64,000 bases of DNA. Origin: Rhodoferax sp. WC2427 (GTDB lineage: Bacteria > Pseudomonadota > Gammaproteobacteria > Burkholderiales > Burkholderiaceae_C). Where the stretch lies: assembly GCF_040822085.1 (NCBI RefSeq), contig NZ_CP162006.1:682001-746000 (forward strand). Direction: 5' to 3'. The notes under the pieces were generated by a model. The model was not told the DNA's origin. It saw only the letters and a list, made by a program, of their open reading frames with translations, and ran no database searches. Numbering within the stretch: position 1 is the first letter of the stretch; every line of letters starts with the position of its first letter. Shown piece by piece: positions 1 through 9,437 of this stretch. The position numbers and the translations under genes were made by a program.

Positions 1-576
1 GTGGAGTTTGCAATCGCAGCTTTCTTCGTAGTGGTGATATTGGGCTTTGTTGCGGTAATGTGTGCTTATCAGATCCCTAGCAAGAAGGCCCCACAAGGTA
101 TTCCCAACCCGGTCCTGATCTGGGCCATCGTGGTGGCGCTCATTGCGTTCATCATCAACCGAACGTCTTTCGGTCGCTATATCTACGCCATCGGCGGAAA
201 TCCTGAAGCGGCGACCTTGGTGGGCATCCCCGTCAAGTGGGTCACGCTCAAAACATTCTTACTGCTGGGCGTGATGACAACCATCGCGGCCATGGTGGCG
301 ATCTCCCGGCTCAACGCGGGAACGGCTTCCCTGGGAACCGGTATGGAGCTCTATGCCATTGCGGCGGCGGTGATCGGCGGCGTCGCACTGGCTGGAGGCA
401 GCGGCACGGTGCTGGGTACTGTGCTGGGGGCACTCATCATCCAGTTTTTGGAAAGTGGCTTGCTGCTGCTCGACGTGGGTGTTGGTCAGCGGTTGGTCAT
501 CATCGGACAAGTGCTGATCGTCGCCGTCGTCTTTGATGTGGTCTATCGTCGTGCAACCGGAGAGCGTCTGTCATGA
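1..576 (+). CDS. sugar ABC transporter permease, CUT2/ribose-xylose type (5' partial)
   Basis: C-terminal part of an inner-membrane permease of the BPD_transp_2 family (RbsC/XylH/FrcC-like), which forms the sugar channel of a periplasmic-binding-protein-dependent importer. The visible 191 residues are mostly hydrophobic helices (about residues 5-23, 38-54, 83-101, 115-150 and 160-180). They contain the family signature [14 protein letters not shown] near residues 65-78, thought to contact the ATPase. The reading frame is open to the first base, so the true start lies upstream. The stop overlaps the next start as ATGA, showing coupling to the ATPase gene. The sugar cannot be told from this piece, although the single-domain partner ATPase resembles FrcA of fructose importers. 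Confidence 0.9.
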   Translation: MEFAIAAFFVVVILGFVAVMCAYQIPSKKAPQGIPNPVLIWAIVVALIAFIINRTSFGRYIYAIGGNPEAATLVGIPVKWVTLKTFLLLGVMTTIAAMVAISRLNAGTASLGTGMELYAIAAAVIGGVALAGGSGTVLGTVLGALIIQFLESGLLLLDVGVGQRLVIIGQVLIVAVVFDVVYRRATGERLS

Positions 577-1352
577 GCCAAACTATCCTTAACCCTTTGG
601 TCGACATCATCAATGTCAGCAAAGCATTTGGCGGCGTACATGCTGTCGAGCGCGTGAGCGTCAAACTGTACCCGGGCGAAGTGGTGGCTCTGCTGGGCCA
701 TAACGGGGCGGGCAAATCCACCTTGATGAAAATGTTGGCGGGTGCTTACCCTATCGACAGCGGAGAAATATGCATCAATGGTGAAAAGGCCAGCATCGAG
801 AGCCCGTCCGATTCGCAAAACCTGGGTGTTGAAACCATCTACCAGACGCTTGCGTTGGCGGACAATCTGGACAGCGTAGCCAATTTGTTTCTCGGTCGGG
901 AGCTGAAAACCCGGTGGGGAACCCTCGACGACTACGCGATGGAAAAGGCGGCGCGTGAAGTCTTCCAGCAGCTCAATCCCAACTTCAAGAACATCCGGGT
1001 GCCCGTACGTTCGCTTTCCGGCGGACAACGCCAGGTTGTGGCCATTTCCCGCGCCATCTACTTCAAGGCGAAGGCCTTGGTGATGGATGAGCCTTGCGCT
1101 GCACTGGGGCCGGAAGAGACCCGCATGGTCCATGAACTGGTGCGCAAGCTCAAGGCCAACGGCGTCGGCATTTTCTTGATTTCCCATGACATGCCGGATG
1201 TGTTTGGATTATCCGATCGACTGTGCGTGATGAAAAATGGCAAGACGGTAGGCACCTACCGAACTGCCGATGTCACCGAAGACGAGGTACTGGGGATGAT
1301 CATTGCGGGCAAGAAAGTGACACGCGTTGCTGAAACGCATGAAGCCGCTTAA
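573..1352 (+). CDS. sugar ABC transporter ATP-binding protein, FrcA-like
   Basis: Cytoplasmic ATPase subunit that powers the permease encoded just upstream. Walker [10 protein letters not shown] lies near residues 42-50, the ABC signature SGGQRQ near 149-154, Walker B with VMDEP near 170-174, and the H-loop ISHD near 207. At 259 residues it has a single ATPase domain, unlike the double-domain RbsA/XylG proteins, and so resembles FrcA of fructose importers. The usual DEPTAAL motif reads DEPCAAL here, an uncommon Thr-to-Cys change. It overlaps the permease gene by 4 bp. No sugar kinase or dehydrogenase follows in the window, so the substrate is inferred only from family resemblance. Confidence 0.88.
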   Translation: MSQTILNPLVDIINVSKAFGGVHAVERVSVKLYPGEVVALLGHNGAGKSTLMKMLAGAYPIDSGEICINGEKASIESPSDSQNLGVETIYQTLALADNLDSVANLFLGRELKTRWGTLDDYAMEKAAREVFQQLNPNFKNIRVPVRSLSGGQRQVVAISRAIYFKAKALVMDEPCAALGPEETRMVHELVRKLKANGVGIFLISHDMPDVFGLSDRLCVMKNGKTVGTYRTADVTEDEVLGMIIAGKKVTRVAETHEAA

Positions 1353-1507
1353 ACAATCTCGTATGCGGGCGCCTTCTCGGCGGCGATTTCAACCGTCCCA
1401 TCAAAGGGCATCGTCGCCACAAATTTGATGACCGGCGTGCCAGCCAGTGACCATGCTCCGTACAGAAAGGCTTGCCAGCCTCGGGCACTTGCCAACTTTG
1501 GAGCTGG
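1349..1507 (-). other. possible 3' remnant of an unrecognised gene
   Basis: The 250 bp between the ATPase gene and the cell wall enzyme gene holds no intact gene. On the minus strand there is an open stretch of 52 codons with no start codon at its head, whose translation looks protein-like (for example YGAWSLAGTPVIKF, then MPFDGTVEIAAEKAP). It ends in TAA overlapping the ATPase stop by four bases. It could be the C-terminal stub of a gene lost by deletion, or chance in GC-rich DNA. I do not recognise a family. Confidence 0.2.
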
Positions 1508-1608
1508 TCACCGTGCCTAGGGGATTTATCGGATTCGTCGCTCTCTTTGTGGATAGCGGAATAGCCTGATCCACCTGTCGGGCCAATAATGGGGTTCAGG
1601 TGGTGCAT

Positions 1609-4600
1609 ATGCGGGAAAAGCGGTTTTCATGGTGGGTCCGCAGCCGGATGCTATGGGCTGCCGTGGTCTTGGTCTTGCTGGTCTTGGCAGGGTTGTGGGT
1701 TGCCCGGGAAATGCAGACTTCTGCCTATCAGGCCCGTTTTTTTGCCGCACTGGCGCGCAAGGCTAGTTTTGACATGGCGGCCGGTCCCAGCCCGTCTATC
1801 CGCTTTCCCCAGCGCGCGCCGTATGACGACCGTCTGGGCTATTCGCAGTTGCCGGTGTTTTTGCAGCGCCTGCAGGCCCGTGATTTCAAGGTGGTTGCAC
1901 AGGCGCGAATGTCCCCCACCATGGCCCAGATCGTCGACGCAGGCTATTTCGCGCCCTATGCGGAAAAGACCCAGGCCGGCCTGTGTGTCTTTGACCGCGA
2001 CAGCCAACGCCTGTTCCAGGAGCGCTATCCGCAGCGGGTGTTTACGCGATTTGACGACATTCCGCCCCTGCTGGTGTCAAGCCTGCTGTATATCGAAAAC
2101 CGGGAGCTGCTGGACCCGCAGCAGCCGCTGCGTAACCCCGCAGTGGAATGGGACCGGCTGGCCAACGCAGTGCTGAGCAGGGCCAAGGCCAGCCTGGCGG
2201 GTGACAGCCGTTCGCCCGGTGGCAGCACGCTGGCCACGCAGATCGAAAAATACCGCCATTCGGCCGAGGGTCGGACCTCGTCGGCCTACGAAAAACTGCA
2301 GCAAATGGTGTCGGCCGCCTTGCGTGCCTACCAGCTGGGCGAGGACACCAGCGCGGCACGGCGCCAGATCGTGCTGGCCTATATCAACACCATGCCGCTA
2401 TCGGCCAAGGCCGGTTTTGGCGAAGTGCATGGGCTGGGTGACGGGCTGTGGGCCTGGTATGGGCGCGATTTCCAGGACGTGGGTGCCATTTTGGGCCCGC
2501 TGGGCGCCGAAGGGGCCGCGCCGCGGGACGATGGGACTGCCCAGGCACTGCTGTACAAGCAGGCCCTGAGTCTGCTGATCTCGCAACGCCGACCGTCCTA
2601 TTATTTGGATACCGACGAGGCCGAACTGGAGCACTTGACGAATAGCCACCTGAACCTGTTGGGCCACGCTGGCGTGATCCCACCGGCCTTGCGCGATACG
2701 GCGCTGCGGGTGAAGCTGCAGCGGCGGTCCAACAAGCTGCCTGCTGCCACCGTGTCATTTGTGGCGCAGAAAGCGGCCAATACCGTGCGCACGCATTTGG
2801 CTGGGCTGTTGGGTGGCTACCGTTTGTACGACCTTGATCGGCTGGACCTCAGCGTGGTGAGCACGCTGGACGCGCCGGTACAGGCCGCGGTCACCCGCCT
2901 GCTGCGCGACATGCGCGATCCCGCCCATGTCAAGGCGGCCGGGCTGTCTGCCAAGCAACTGCTGGCGCGTGGCGACCCGGCCAAGGTGGTGTACAGCTTC
3001 ACACTGTATGAACGCGGCACCGATGCCAACACCATGCGGGTCCAAACCGACAATTTCGACCAGCCGTTGAATATCAACGAAGGCATCAAGCTCGACCTGG
3101 GGTCTACCGCCAAGCTGCGCACGCTGGTGACCTATCTGGACATCATGGACAAGCTGCACCAGCAGCTGTCGCCGCTGGATGCCGCGCAATTGCGTGCGCT
3201 GGCCATCGACCGCCAGGATGTGTTGTCGCGCTGGGCCGCCGACTACCTGGCCACGGCTGCCGATAAAAGTCTGGGCGCGATGCTGGAGGCGGCGCTGGAG
3301 CGGCGTTACTCCGCCAGCCCCGGCGAGGGCTTTATGACGGGCGGTGGGTTGCACCACTTTGTGAACTTCAATGCGGATGACAACGGCCGGGTGCTGTCGG
3401 TGCGCGATGGCCTGCGCAATTCGGTGAACCTGGTGTTCATCCGGTTGATGCGCGATGTCGTGCGCCACTACATGTTCCTGACCCCGGGCTCCTCGGCCAA
3501 GCTGCTGCAGGATGCCGACGACCCGCGCCGCGCCGCCTACCTGGCGCGTTTTGCCGACCACGAGGGCCAGGTTTTCATGCGCCGCTTCCTGGTCAAATAC
3601 CAGGGCAAAACCGCCCAGGAGGCGCAGGAGCTGCTCTTGGGCAACGTGCGGCCCACCGCCTCGCGGCTGGCGGCCATCCACCGCACACTTTTCCCGGCGG
3701 CCCCACTGGCGCAGTTCACCGCCTGGGTGCAGGACCATTTGCCGGACGGTACCGACCCGGCCGGGTCCAGGCTGGCCAGGCTGTATGCGCAGTACGCACC
3801 GGAGCGCATGTCGCTGGCCGACCGGGGCTACCTGGCGGGAGTGCATCCGCTGGAGCTGTGGCTGGTCGGCTACCTGCAAGCCCATCCGGGCGCGGGCCAG
3901 ACCCAGGTGATGCAGGCCAGTGTGGCGGAGCGCCAGGCGGTCTATGCCTGGCTCTTGTCCACCCACCGCAAGCAGGCGCAGGACAAGCGGATTCTGGGCT
4001 TGCTCGAAGGCGAGGGTTTTCTGGAAATCCAGCGGCAATGGGCCCAGATGGGCTATCCCTTCGGCACGCTGGTGCCCTCGTACGCAACCGCGCTGGGCGC
4101 CTCGGCCGACCGCCCGGCGGCGCTGGCCGAAATGATGGGCATCCTGGTCAACGATGGGCTGCGCAAGCCCAGCACGCGCATCCAGTCACTGCATTTTGCG
4201 GCCGCCACACCGTACGACACCCTGCTGCAGTACCAGCCCACCCGGGCCGAGCGCGTGCTGGCGCCCGAGGTTGCACAGGCCGTGCGCGGCGCCATCCGGC
4301 GGGTGGTAGAGGACGGTACCGCCAAGCGGGTGAACCAGGCTTTTGTGCGTGCCGATGGCCACGTTCTGCCGGTCGGCGGCAAGACCGGCACCGGTGACCA
4401 GCGCTACGACACCTATGGCCCGGGCGGGCGGCTGATCCAGTCGCGGGTGGTCAACCGTTCGGCGACCTTCGTCTTCCATATCGACGAGCGCTTCTTCGGC
4501 ACGCTCATCGCCTACGTGCCGGGCGCGCAGGCGGCCGACTACGATTTCACCAGCGCCTTGCCGGTGCAATTGTTGAAGCTGCTGGCGCCGCAGTTGATGC

Positions 4601-4644
4601 CCATGCTGGCCCGCGCCAATGCGCCCGTAGCCCCGCCACCCTGA
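1609..4644 (+). CDS. large bifunctional transglycosylase/transpeptidase (PBP1-like)
   Basis: Inner-membrane-anchored cell wall synthase expected to polymerise and crosslink peptidoglycan in the periplasm. One membrane helix lies near residues 14-31. A glycosyltransferase-51 domain follows, with the catalytic region LLYIENRELL near 160-169 and the motif GGSTLATQIEKYRHS near 205-219. A penicillin-binding domain carries all three active-site motifs: SxxK as GSTAKL (about 499), SxN as RNSVN (about 606) and KTGT (about 926). At about 1011 residues it is much longer than PBP1A/1B because of extra sequence between the SxN and KTG motifs. GTG codons at 1600 and 1603 are in frame, but ATG 1609 has AGGTGG at a suitable distance. 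It stands alone between an ABC operon and galE. Confidence 0.82.
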   Translation: MREKRFSWWVRSRMLWAAVVLVLLVLAGLWVAREMQTSAYQARFFAALARKASFDMAAGPSPSIRFPQRAPYDDRLGYSQLPVFLQRLQARDFKVVAQARMSPTMAQIVDAGYFAPYAEKTQAGLCVFDRDSQRLFQERYPQRVFTRFDDIPPLLVSSLLYIENRELLDPQQPLRNPAVEWDRLANAVLSRAKASLAGDSRSPGGSTLATQIEKYRHSAEGRTSSAYEKLQQMVSAALRAYQLGEDTSAARRQIVLAYINTMPLSAKAGFGEVHGLGDGLWAWYGRDFQDVGAILGPLGAEGAAPRDDGTAQALLYKQALSLLISQRRPSYYLDTDEAELEHLTNSHLNLLGHAGVIPPALRDTALRVKLQRRSNKLPAATVSFVAQKAANTVRTHLAGLLGGYRLYDLDRLDLSVVSTLDAPVQAAVTRLLRDMRDPAHVKAAGLSAKQLLARGDPAKVVYSFTLYERGTDANTMRVQTDNFDQPLNINEGIKLDLGSTAKLRTLVTYLDIMDKLHQQLSPLDAAQLRALAIDRQDVLSRWAADYLATAADKSLGAMLEAALERRYSASPGEGFMTGGGLHHFVNFNADDNGRVLSVRDGLRNSVNLVFIRLMRDVVRHYMFLTPGSSAKLLQDADDPRRAAYLARFADHEGQVFMRRFLVKYQGKTAQEAQELLLGNVRPTASRLAAIHRTLFPAAPLAQFTAWVQDHLPDGTDPAGSRLARLYAQYAPERMSLADRGYLAGVHPLELWLVGYLQAHPGAGQTQVMQASVAERQAVYAWLLSTHRKQAQDKRILGLLEGEGFLEIQRQWAQMGYPFGTLVPSYATALGASADRPAALAEMMGILVNDGLRKPSTRIQSLHFAAATPYDTLLQYQPTRAERVLAPEVAQAVRGAIRRVVEDGTAKRVNQAFVRADGHVLPVGGKTGTGDQRYDTYGPGGRLIQSRVVNRSATFVFHIDERFFGTLIAYVPGAQAADYDFTSALPVQLLKLLAPQLMPMLARANAPVAPPP

Positions 4645-4719
4645 CCCGCATCGCCGCGAAATGGCACCCTACAATGCCTGCTCGCCTGAAGTTCGGCGCG
4701 TCTGCATGGAAAGATTCCT

Positions 4720-5736
4720 ATGATTTTTGTGACCGGTGGCGCTGGCTACATTGGCTCCCACACCTGTGTTGAACTGCTCAACGCGGGCCTGGACGTCACG
4801 GTGTTCGACAACTTTTGCAACAGCCAGCCCGAGTCGCTGGCGCGGGTGGAGCGCATCACGGGCAAGAAGCCCCGGCTGATCGAGGGCGACATCCGCGATG
4901 TGGCGGCGCTGACGGTGGCGCTGCAGTCCAGCGGGGCCACGGCCGTCATCCACTGCGCGGGCCTGAAAGCCGTGGGCGAGTCGGTGGCGCAGCCGCTGCG
5001 CTATTACGACAACAACGTGGTGGGCACGCTGCGCCTGCTGGAGGCCATGGGCGCGTGCGGCGTGAAGACGCTGGTGTTCAGCTCGTCGGCCACGGTGTAC
5101 GGCGACCCGCAGCGCCTGCCGCTCACCGAAGACCACCCGCTCTCCGCCACCAACCCCTATGGGCGCAGCAAGCTGATGGTGGAAGACCTGCTGCGCGACC
5201 TGCACCGCAGCGATGCGTCGTGGCGCATCGGCATCCTGCGCTACTTCAACCCGGTGGGTGCGCACGAAAGTGGCCTGATTGGCGAAGACCCGCGCGGCAC
5301 GCCCAACAACCTGCTGCCGTTTGTGGCCCAGGTGGCCGTGGGGCAGCGGGCCTTTTTGAATGTGTGGGGCGACGACTACGCCACCGCCGACGGCACCGGC
5401 GTGCGCGACTACATCCACGTGGTCGACCTGGCCGTGGGCCACCTCAAGGCGCTGGAACGGCTGCAGGCCGTGCCCGACTTTTTGACGGTCAACCTGGGCA
5501 CCGGCATCGGCTACAGCGTGCTGGACATGGTGCGCGCCTTTGAAAAAGCCAGCGGCAAACCCGTGCCCTACCAGGTCGCGCCTCGGCGCCCCGGCGACAT
5601 TGCCGCCTGCTACGCCGAGCCCACTGCCGCCCTGGAGCTGCTGGGCTGGCGCGCCGAGCGCGGGCTGGATGCCATGTGCGCCGATGCCTGGCGCTGGCAG
5701 AGCACCAACCCCACCGGGTTCAGCGCGGCGGGCTGA
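4720..5736 (+). CDS. galE: UDP-glucose 4-epimerase
   Basis: Cytoplasmic short-chain dehydrogenase family enzyme that interconverts UDP-glucose and UDP-galactose, supplying galactose units for lipopolysaccharide and exopolysaccharide. The N-terminal Rossmann motif [10 protein letters not shown] (residues 6-15) binds NAD. The catalytic Ser/Thr region is SSSATVYG (about 122-129) and the Tyr-x3-Lys pair is YGRSK (147-151). YFNPVGAH near 177 and [14 protein letters not shown] near 226 are typical of GalE. The length, 338 residues, is normal. The ATG is preceded by GGAAAG. It is monocistronic and convergent with the drug exporter gene. A TACAAT hexamer at 4670-4675 could be its -10 box, without a convincing -35. 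Confidence 0.95.
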   Translation: MIFVTGGAGYIGSHTCVELLNAGLDVTVFDNFCNSQPESLARVERITGKKPRLIEGDIRDVAALTVALQSSGATAVIHCAGLKAVGESVAQPLRYYDNNVVGTLRLLEAMGACGVKTLVFSSSATVYGDPQRLPLTEDHPLSATNPYGRSKLMVEDLLRDLHRSDASWRIGILRYFNPVGAHESGLIGEDPRGTPNNLLPFVAQVAVGQRAFLNVWGDDYATADGTGVRDYIHVVDLAVGHLKALERLQAVPDFLTVNLGTGIGYSVLDMVRAFEKASGKPVPYQVAPRRPGDIAACYAEPTAALELLGWRAERGLDAMCADAWRWQSTNPTGFSAAG

Positions 5737-5780
5737 TCTGCCTGTGCGATTTTGGAATATCTAAACAGTATTTCGTCGCA

Positions 5781-5835
5781 GGTGTTTTTGGCTGTTAGTG
5801 CTTATGAAATGAGCGTGAGAAGCTCCTGATACCGT
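5781..5835. repeat. dispersed palindromic (REP-like) element, variant copy
   Basis: Copy of the repeat found throughout this window: TAGTGCTTAT, a short loop, then GAGCGTGAGAAGCTCCTGAT and a terminal GTAGC. It matches the copy at 44711-44765 especially well in the right half. It lies between the convergent galE and drug exporter genes and may act as a bidirectional terminator. Confidence 0.6.
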
Positions 5836-5875
5836 AGCGTGGGTCGTGAGATGGTATGCGGTTTATGCACAGCAT

Positions 5876-7099
5876 CTACACCACCCGCCCCACCTCTGGC
5901 CAGCGCCGGTGCAGCCAGGTCCAGGACAGCAGACCAATGCTGAGCAAGGCCGCAGAGGCCAGCGCCAACGCAACCGCCGAATGCATCACCAGCGGGGCCA
6001 GCACCCCGGCCACCAGCCCGTTGGCAGTCGAGCCCAGGCAGGCCTGCAGGCTGGAGGCCATGCCGCGCCGCTCGGGCACCAGGTCCAGCACCAGCAAGGT
6101 CACGGCGGGCACCATCATGGCCCAGCCAAAGGCGAACAGCGCGACCGGAATCAGCGCCCAGCTGACATGCGCGGTGAACAGCAAATTGGCCAGCACATTC
6201 GCCACCGACACCAGCACCATGATCACAAAGCCGTGGCGGATCTGCGTCTTGGCCGGTACCTTGCCCGCCATGCGGCCACTGCACCAGGCCCCGGCCATGA
6301 TGCCGCTGATGGTCAGCACAAAAAACCAGAAGAACTGCGTCGGCCCCAGCCCCAGCAGGTGCCCTAAAAACTCGGGGGCCGACAGCACATACAAAAACAT
6401 CCCGTTGAACGGCACGCCGCTGGCCAGCGCCAGCAGCACAAAGCGCGGGTTCGAGCACAGCTGCCAGTAGCCGCGCAGCAGGTGGGGGGCGTGCAGCGAT
6501 TGGCGCTGGGTGGGGTGCAGGGTTTCTGGCAGAAACCGGAAGTTGGCCACCCACAGCAGCACACCAATGCCGGTCAAAAACCAGAAAATGCTGTGCCAGC
6601 CCAGGTGCACAAACAGCCAGCCGCCGATGATGGGCGCAATCGCCGGGGCCACACCGAAGTAGATGGTGATCTGGCTCATCACCTTTTGCGCGTCCGCCGG
6701 GGCAAACATGTCGCGCACCACCGCCCGCGACACCACAATGCCCGCGCCGGTGGACAGGCCCTGCAAGGCGCGAAAAAACACCAGCTGCCCGATGCTTTGC
6801 GACAGCGCACAACCCGCGCTGGCCAGGGTAAAAATGGCCAGGCCGGTGAGCACCACCGGGCGGCGGCCAAAGCTGTCCGACAGCGCGCCGTGGAACAGGT
6901 TCATGAACGCAAAGCCAAACAGGTAGGCCGACAGCGTTTGCTGCATCTCGGCCGGGGTGGCGTTCGTGGATGCCGCAATCCCCGCAAACGCCGGGATGAA
7001 GGTGTCTATGGAAAACGGCCCCAGCATGCCGAGCAGGGCCAACAAGATAGCCAATGCCCAGCGTGGCGCGGGCCACAACTGGGCGGCGTTTGGATTCAT
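5876..7099 (-). CDS. Bcr/CflA family multidrug efflux MFS transporter
   Basis: Inner-membrane proton-driven drug exporter of the major facilitator superfamily, 407 residues, with hydrophobic segments consistent with 12 helices. The loop-2/3 motif A reads GALSDSFGRRPVVL (about 65-78). The helix-4 region ALQGLSTGAGIVVSRAVVRD is characteristic of the Bcr/CflA drug-H+ antiporter subfamily. The second half contains WCSGRMAGKVPAKTQIRHG, the degenerate motif A repeat. The ATG at 7099 opens a hydrophilic lead followed by the first helix. It is transcribed away from metK-side sequence and faces galE. The substrate cannot be assigned; bicyclomycin, chloramphenicol or sulfonamides are typical of the family. 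Confidence 0.88.
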   Translation of the reverse strand: MNPNAAQLWPAPRWALAILLALLGMLGPFSIDTFIPAFAGIAASTNATPAEMQQTLSAYLFGFAFMNLFHGALSDSFGRRPVVLTGLAIFTLASAGCALSQSIGQLVFFRALQGLSTGAGIVVSRAVVRDMFAPADAQKVMSQITIYFGVAPAIAPIIGGWLFVHLGWHSIFWFLTGIGVLLWVANFRFLPETLHPTQRQSLHAPHLLRGYWQLCSNPRFVLLALASGVPFNGMFLYVLSAPEFLGHLLGLGPTQFFWFFVLTISGIMAGAWCSGRMAGKVPAKTQIRHGFVIMVLVSVANVLANLLFTAHVSWALIPVALFAFGWAMMVPAVTLLVLDLVPERRGMASSLQACLGSTANGLVAGVLAPLVMHSAVALALASAALLSIGLLSWTWLHRRWPEVGRVV

Positions 7100-7156
7100 T
7101 ACAGGAAGCGGGGTGGTAAGCCCACCAGTATCCCCGCTAACCGAATTACGTGCTTA

Positions 7157-7194
7157 TTTCAGGCCTGCTGCATTCCGCAGCAGTTGGGCCTTGT
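7157..7194. repeat. direct repeat of the metK 3' end, distal copy
   Basis: A 38-bp segment identical at 36 of 38 positions to 7238-7275, 81 bp away. Read on the minus strand it encodes [12 protein letters not shown] followed by TAA, i.e. the last residues of MetK again with a different stop. It therefore looks like a partial tandem duplication of the end of metK. Confidence 0.75.
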
Positions 7195-7231
7195 GCCTGC
7201 GGCGCAACGCCCATAGCCCTGCTGCGCAGCG

Positions 7232-8419
7232 CTAGCCTTTCAGGCCTGCTGCGTTCCGCAGCAATTGGGCCTTGTCAGTCCGCTCCCAGGTGAATTCAGG
7301 CTCTTCCCGCCCAAAGTGCCCGTAAGCCGCGGTCTTTTCGTAGATCGGGCGCAGCAGGTCCAGCATCTGGATGATGCCCTTGGGACGCAGGTCGAAGTGG
7401 GCCTTGACCAACTCGGCGATCTGCTCGTCGGGGATCACGCCCGTGCCTTCGGTGTAGATGGTCACGTTCATCGGGTGGGCCACGCCAATCGCGTAGGCCA
7501 CCTGGATCTGGCATTGGCGCGCCAGACCGGCGGCCACGATGTTCTTGGCCACGTAGCGTGCGGCGTAGGCGGCCGAGCGGTCCACCTTTGTCGGGTCTTT
7601 GCCGCTGAATGCGCCGCCGCCGTGCGGGCAGGCACCGCCGTAGGTGTCCACAATGATCTTGCGGCCGGTCAAACCGCAGTCGCCTTGGGGGCCGCCGATG
7701 ACGAAGCGGCCGGTGGGGTTGATCAGGTACTTGGTGTCTTGCAGCCACTCTTTGGGCAGCACGGGCTTGATGATTTCTTCGATCACCGCCTCGATGAAGG
7801 ATGCCTTCATCTTAGTGGGCGTTTCCGACTGGTCGGGGTGGTGCTGGGTGGACAGCACCACGGTGTCGATGCTGTGCGGCTTGCCGTCCACGTAGCGCAT
7901 GGTCACCTGGCTCTTGGCATCGGGGCGCAGGAACGGCAGGCGGCCATCCTTGCGCAACTGGGCCTGGCGCTCCACCAAACGGTGGGCGTAGTAGATGGGC
8001 GCGGGCATCAGCTCGGGCGTCTCATTGCAGGCGTAGCCAAACATCAGGCCCTGGTCGCCCGCGCCGGTGTTGAGGTGGTCGTCACTGGCGTGGTCCACGC
8101 CCTGGGCGATGTCGTTGCTCTGCTTGTCATAGCAGACCATGACCGCGCAACCCTTGTGGTCGATGCCGTATTCGGTGTTGTCGTAGCCGATGCGCTTGAT
8201 GGTGTCGCGTGCCACCTGGATGTAGTCCACGTGCGCGTTGGTGGTGATTTCACCGGCCAGCACGACCAGGCCGGTGTTGGTCAGCGTTTCGGCGGCCACG
8301 CGGCTTAAGGGGTCTTGCTTGAAGATCGCGTCCAGAATCGCGTCCGAGATCTGGTCGGCCACCTTGTCGGGGTGGCCTTCGGAGACAGATTCGGAGGTGA
8401 AGAGAAAGTCGTTCGCCAT
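7232..8419 (-). CDS. metK: S-adenosylmethionine synthetase
   Basis: Cytoplasmic enzyme that makes S-adenosylmethionine from methionine and ATP, supplying methylation and polyamine synthesis. The length of 395 residues is normal. Visible motifs are the N-terminal [11 protein letters not shown] with the ATP-binding His and Asp (about 8-18), [12 protein letters not shown] (about 120-131), and the phosphate-binding loop [17 protein letters not shown] (about 263-279). It is divergent from the lipid A acyltransferase gene across 136 bp. I looked there for a SAM riboswitch and saw none. The last 12 residues are encoded by one copy of a 38-bp direct repeat whose second copy lies downstream. Confidence 0.97.
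   Translation of the reverse strand: MANDFLFTSESVSEGHPDKVADQISDAILDAIFKQDPLSRVAAETLTNTGLVVLAGEITTNAHVDYIQVARDTIKRIGYDNTEYGIDHKGCAVMVCYDKQSNDIAQGVDHASDDHLNTGAGDQGLMFGYACNETPELMPAPIYYAHRLVERQAQLRKDGRLPFLRPDAKSQVTMRYVDGKPHSIDTVVLSTQHHPDQSETPTKMKASFIEAVIEEIIKPVLPKEWLQDTKYLINPTGRFVIGGPQGDCGLTGRKIIVDTYGGACPHGGGAFSGKDPTKVDRSAAYAARYVAKNIVAAGLARQCQIQVAYAIGVAHPMNVTIYTEGTGVIPDEQIAELVKAHFDLRPKGIIQMLDLLRPIYEKTAAYGHFGREEPEFTWERTDKAQLLRNAAGLKG
7238..7275. repeat. direct repeat at the metK 3' end, proximal copy
   Basis: Copy lying inside metK and encoding its C-terminus. It pairs with 7157-7194 with two mismatches. The 43 bp between the copies carry no recognised sequence. Confidence 0.75.
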
Positions 8420-8555
8420 TTTGTAAACTCCTGTGTTGGTGATGGCGCGTTGCCAGCCTGGGGAGCTTTGGCGAACGCTTTAGCAGATGTGTTTAACGTC
8501 GCCCTGCAAGTAGTTCAGTTAACTCAGCGACCTTTGAATTCTACCGTTACCCAAT

Positions 8556-9404
8556 ATGTCCTTGTTGTTCCGATGGTCCGCCCACCTGCCACTGGCGGTG
8601 CTGCACATGCTGGGTGCGCTGCTGGGCTGGCTGGCGTATCTGGCGTCGCCCACCTACCGCAAACGCTTCAATGAGAACGTAGCCCAGGCCGGCATCGCCC
8701 CGCGCCAGGCCCGCCGCGCCATTGCCGAAGCCGGCAAGCTGGCCACCGAGTTGCCCTGGCTGTGGCTGCGCCCCCGCGCCCAGAAGCTGCCCAAGATCCA
8801 GTGGCAGGGCGTGGAGCACCTGGAGGCTGCGCTGGCGCTGGGCAAGGGCGTGGTTTTCATGACGCCGCACGTGGGTAGCTTTGAGGTGGTGCCCCAGGCC
8901 CACGCCGCCCGCTTTAGCGAAAAGTATGGTGCCATGACCATCCTCTACAAGCCGTCCAAGTTCGCCTGGCTGGATGATTTACTCAAGGCCGCCCGCTCCG
9001 CGCCGGGGCTGGAGGCCGCGCCCACCACCACCGGTGGCGTGCGCATGATCCTCAAGTCGCTCAAGCAGGGCCGGGTGGTGGGCATGCTGCCCGACCAGGT
9101 GCCGGGTGAGGGGCAGGGCGTGTGGGCCCCGTTTTTTGGCCGCCCGGCCTACACCATGACCCTGGCCTTGCGCCTGGCCCGGCAAAGCGGTGCGCCGATG
9201 CTGGTAGCCTTGGGCGACCGTTTGCCCTGGGGGCGCGGCTATGTCATCCATGTGCACCCCCTGCATTTGCCGCTGGACCAGGGCGATGCGGTGGCCGCTG
9301 CGGCGCTAAACGCGGCCATGGAAGACCTGATCCGCCAACGCCCCGGCATGTACCTCTGGAGCTACGCGCGCTACAAGCAGCCGCGGCCAGAAGCCCGCCC
9401 CTGA
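8556..9404 (+). CDS. lipid A biosynthesis acyltransferase (LpxL/HtrB family)
   Basis: Membrane-associated acyltransferase of the LpxL/LpxM family, which adds secondary acyl chains from acyl-ACP to Kdo-lipid A at the inner face of the inner membrane. The 282 residues begin with a hydrophobic anchor (about 10-30). The catalytic HX4E motif is HVGSFE, His105 to Glu110. The downstream segment GRVVGMLPDQVPGEGQGV (about 172-189) is typical of the substrate-binding part. It is divergent from metK. A second family member follows after 33 bp, so the two probably form an operon adding two secondary chains in sequence. Which chain each adds cannot be read from sequence. Confidence 0.9.
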   Translation: MSLLFRWSAHLPLAVLHMLGALLGWLAYLASPTYRKRFNENVAQAGIAPRQARRAIAEAGKLATELPWLWLRPRAQKLPKIQWQGVEHLEAALALGKGVVFMTPHVGSFEVVPQAHAARFSEKYGAMTILYKPSKFAWLDDLLKAARSAPGLEAAPTTTGGVRMILKSLKQGRVVGMLPDQVPGEGQGVWAPFFGRPAYTMTLALRLARQSGAPMLVALGDRLPWGRGYVIHVHPLHLPLDQGDAVAAAALNAAMEDLIRQRPGMYLWSYARYKQPRPEARP

Positions 9405-9437
9405 TTCCCGTTTTTCCCGTTTTAGTTTGGATTTTTG

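Noticed and set aside
2755..4038. Long antisense frame within the PBP-like gene
   Set aside because: Low-complexity Arg/Gln/Gly composition typical of a shadow frame, and the plus strand carries clear catalytic motifs.
8420..8555. SAM riboswitch upstream of metK
   Set aside because: I looked for paired stems and conserved core sequences of known SAM riboswitch classes in the 136-bp gap and saw none.
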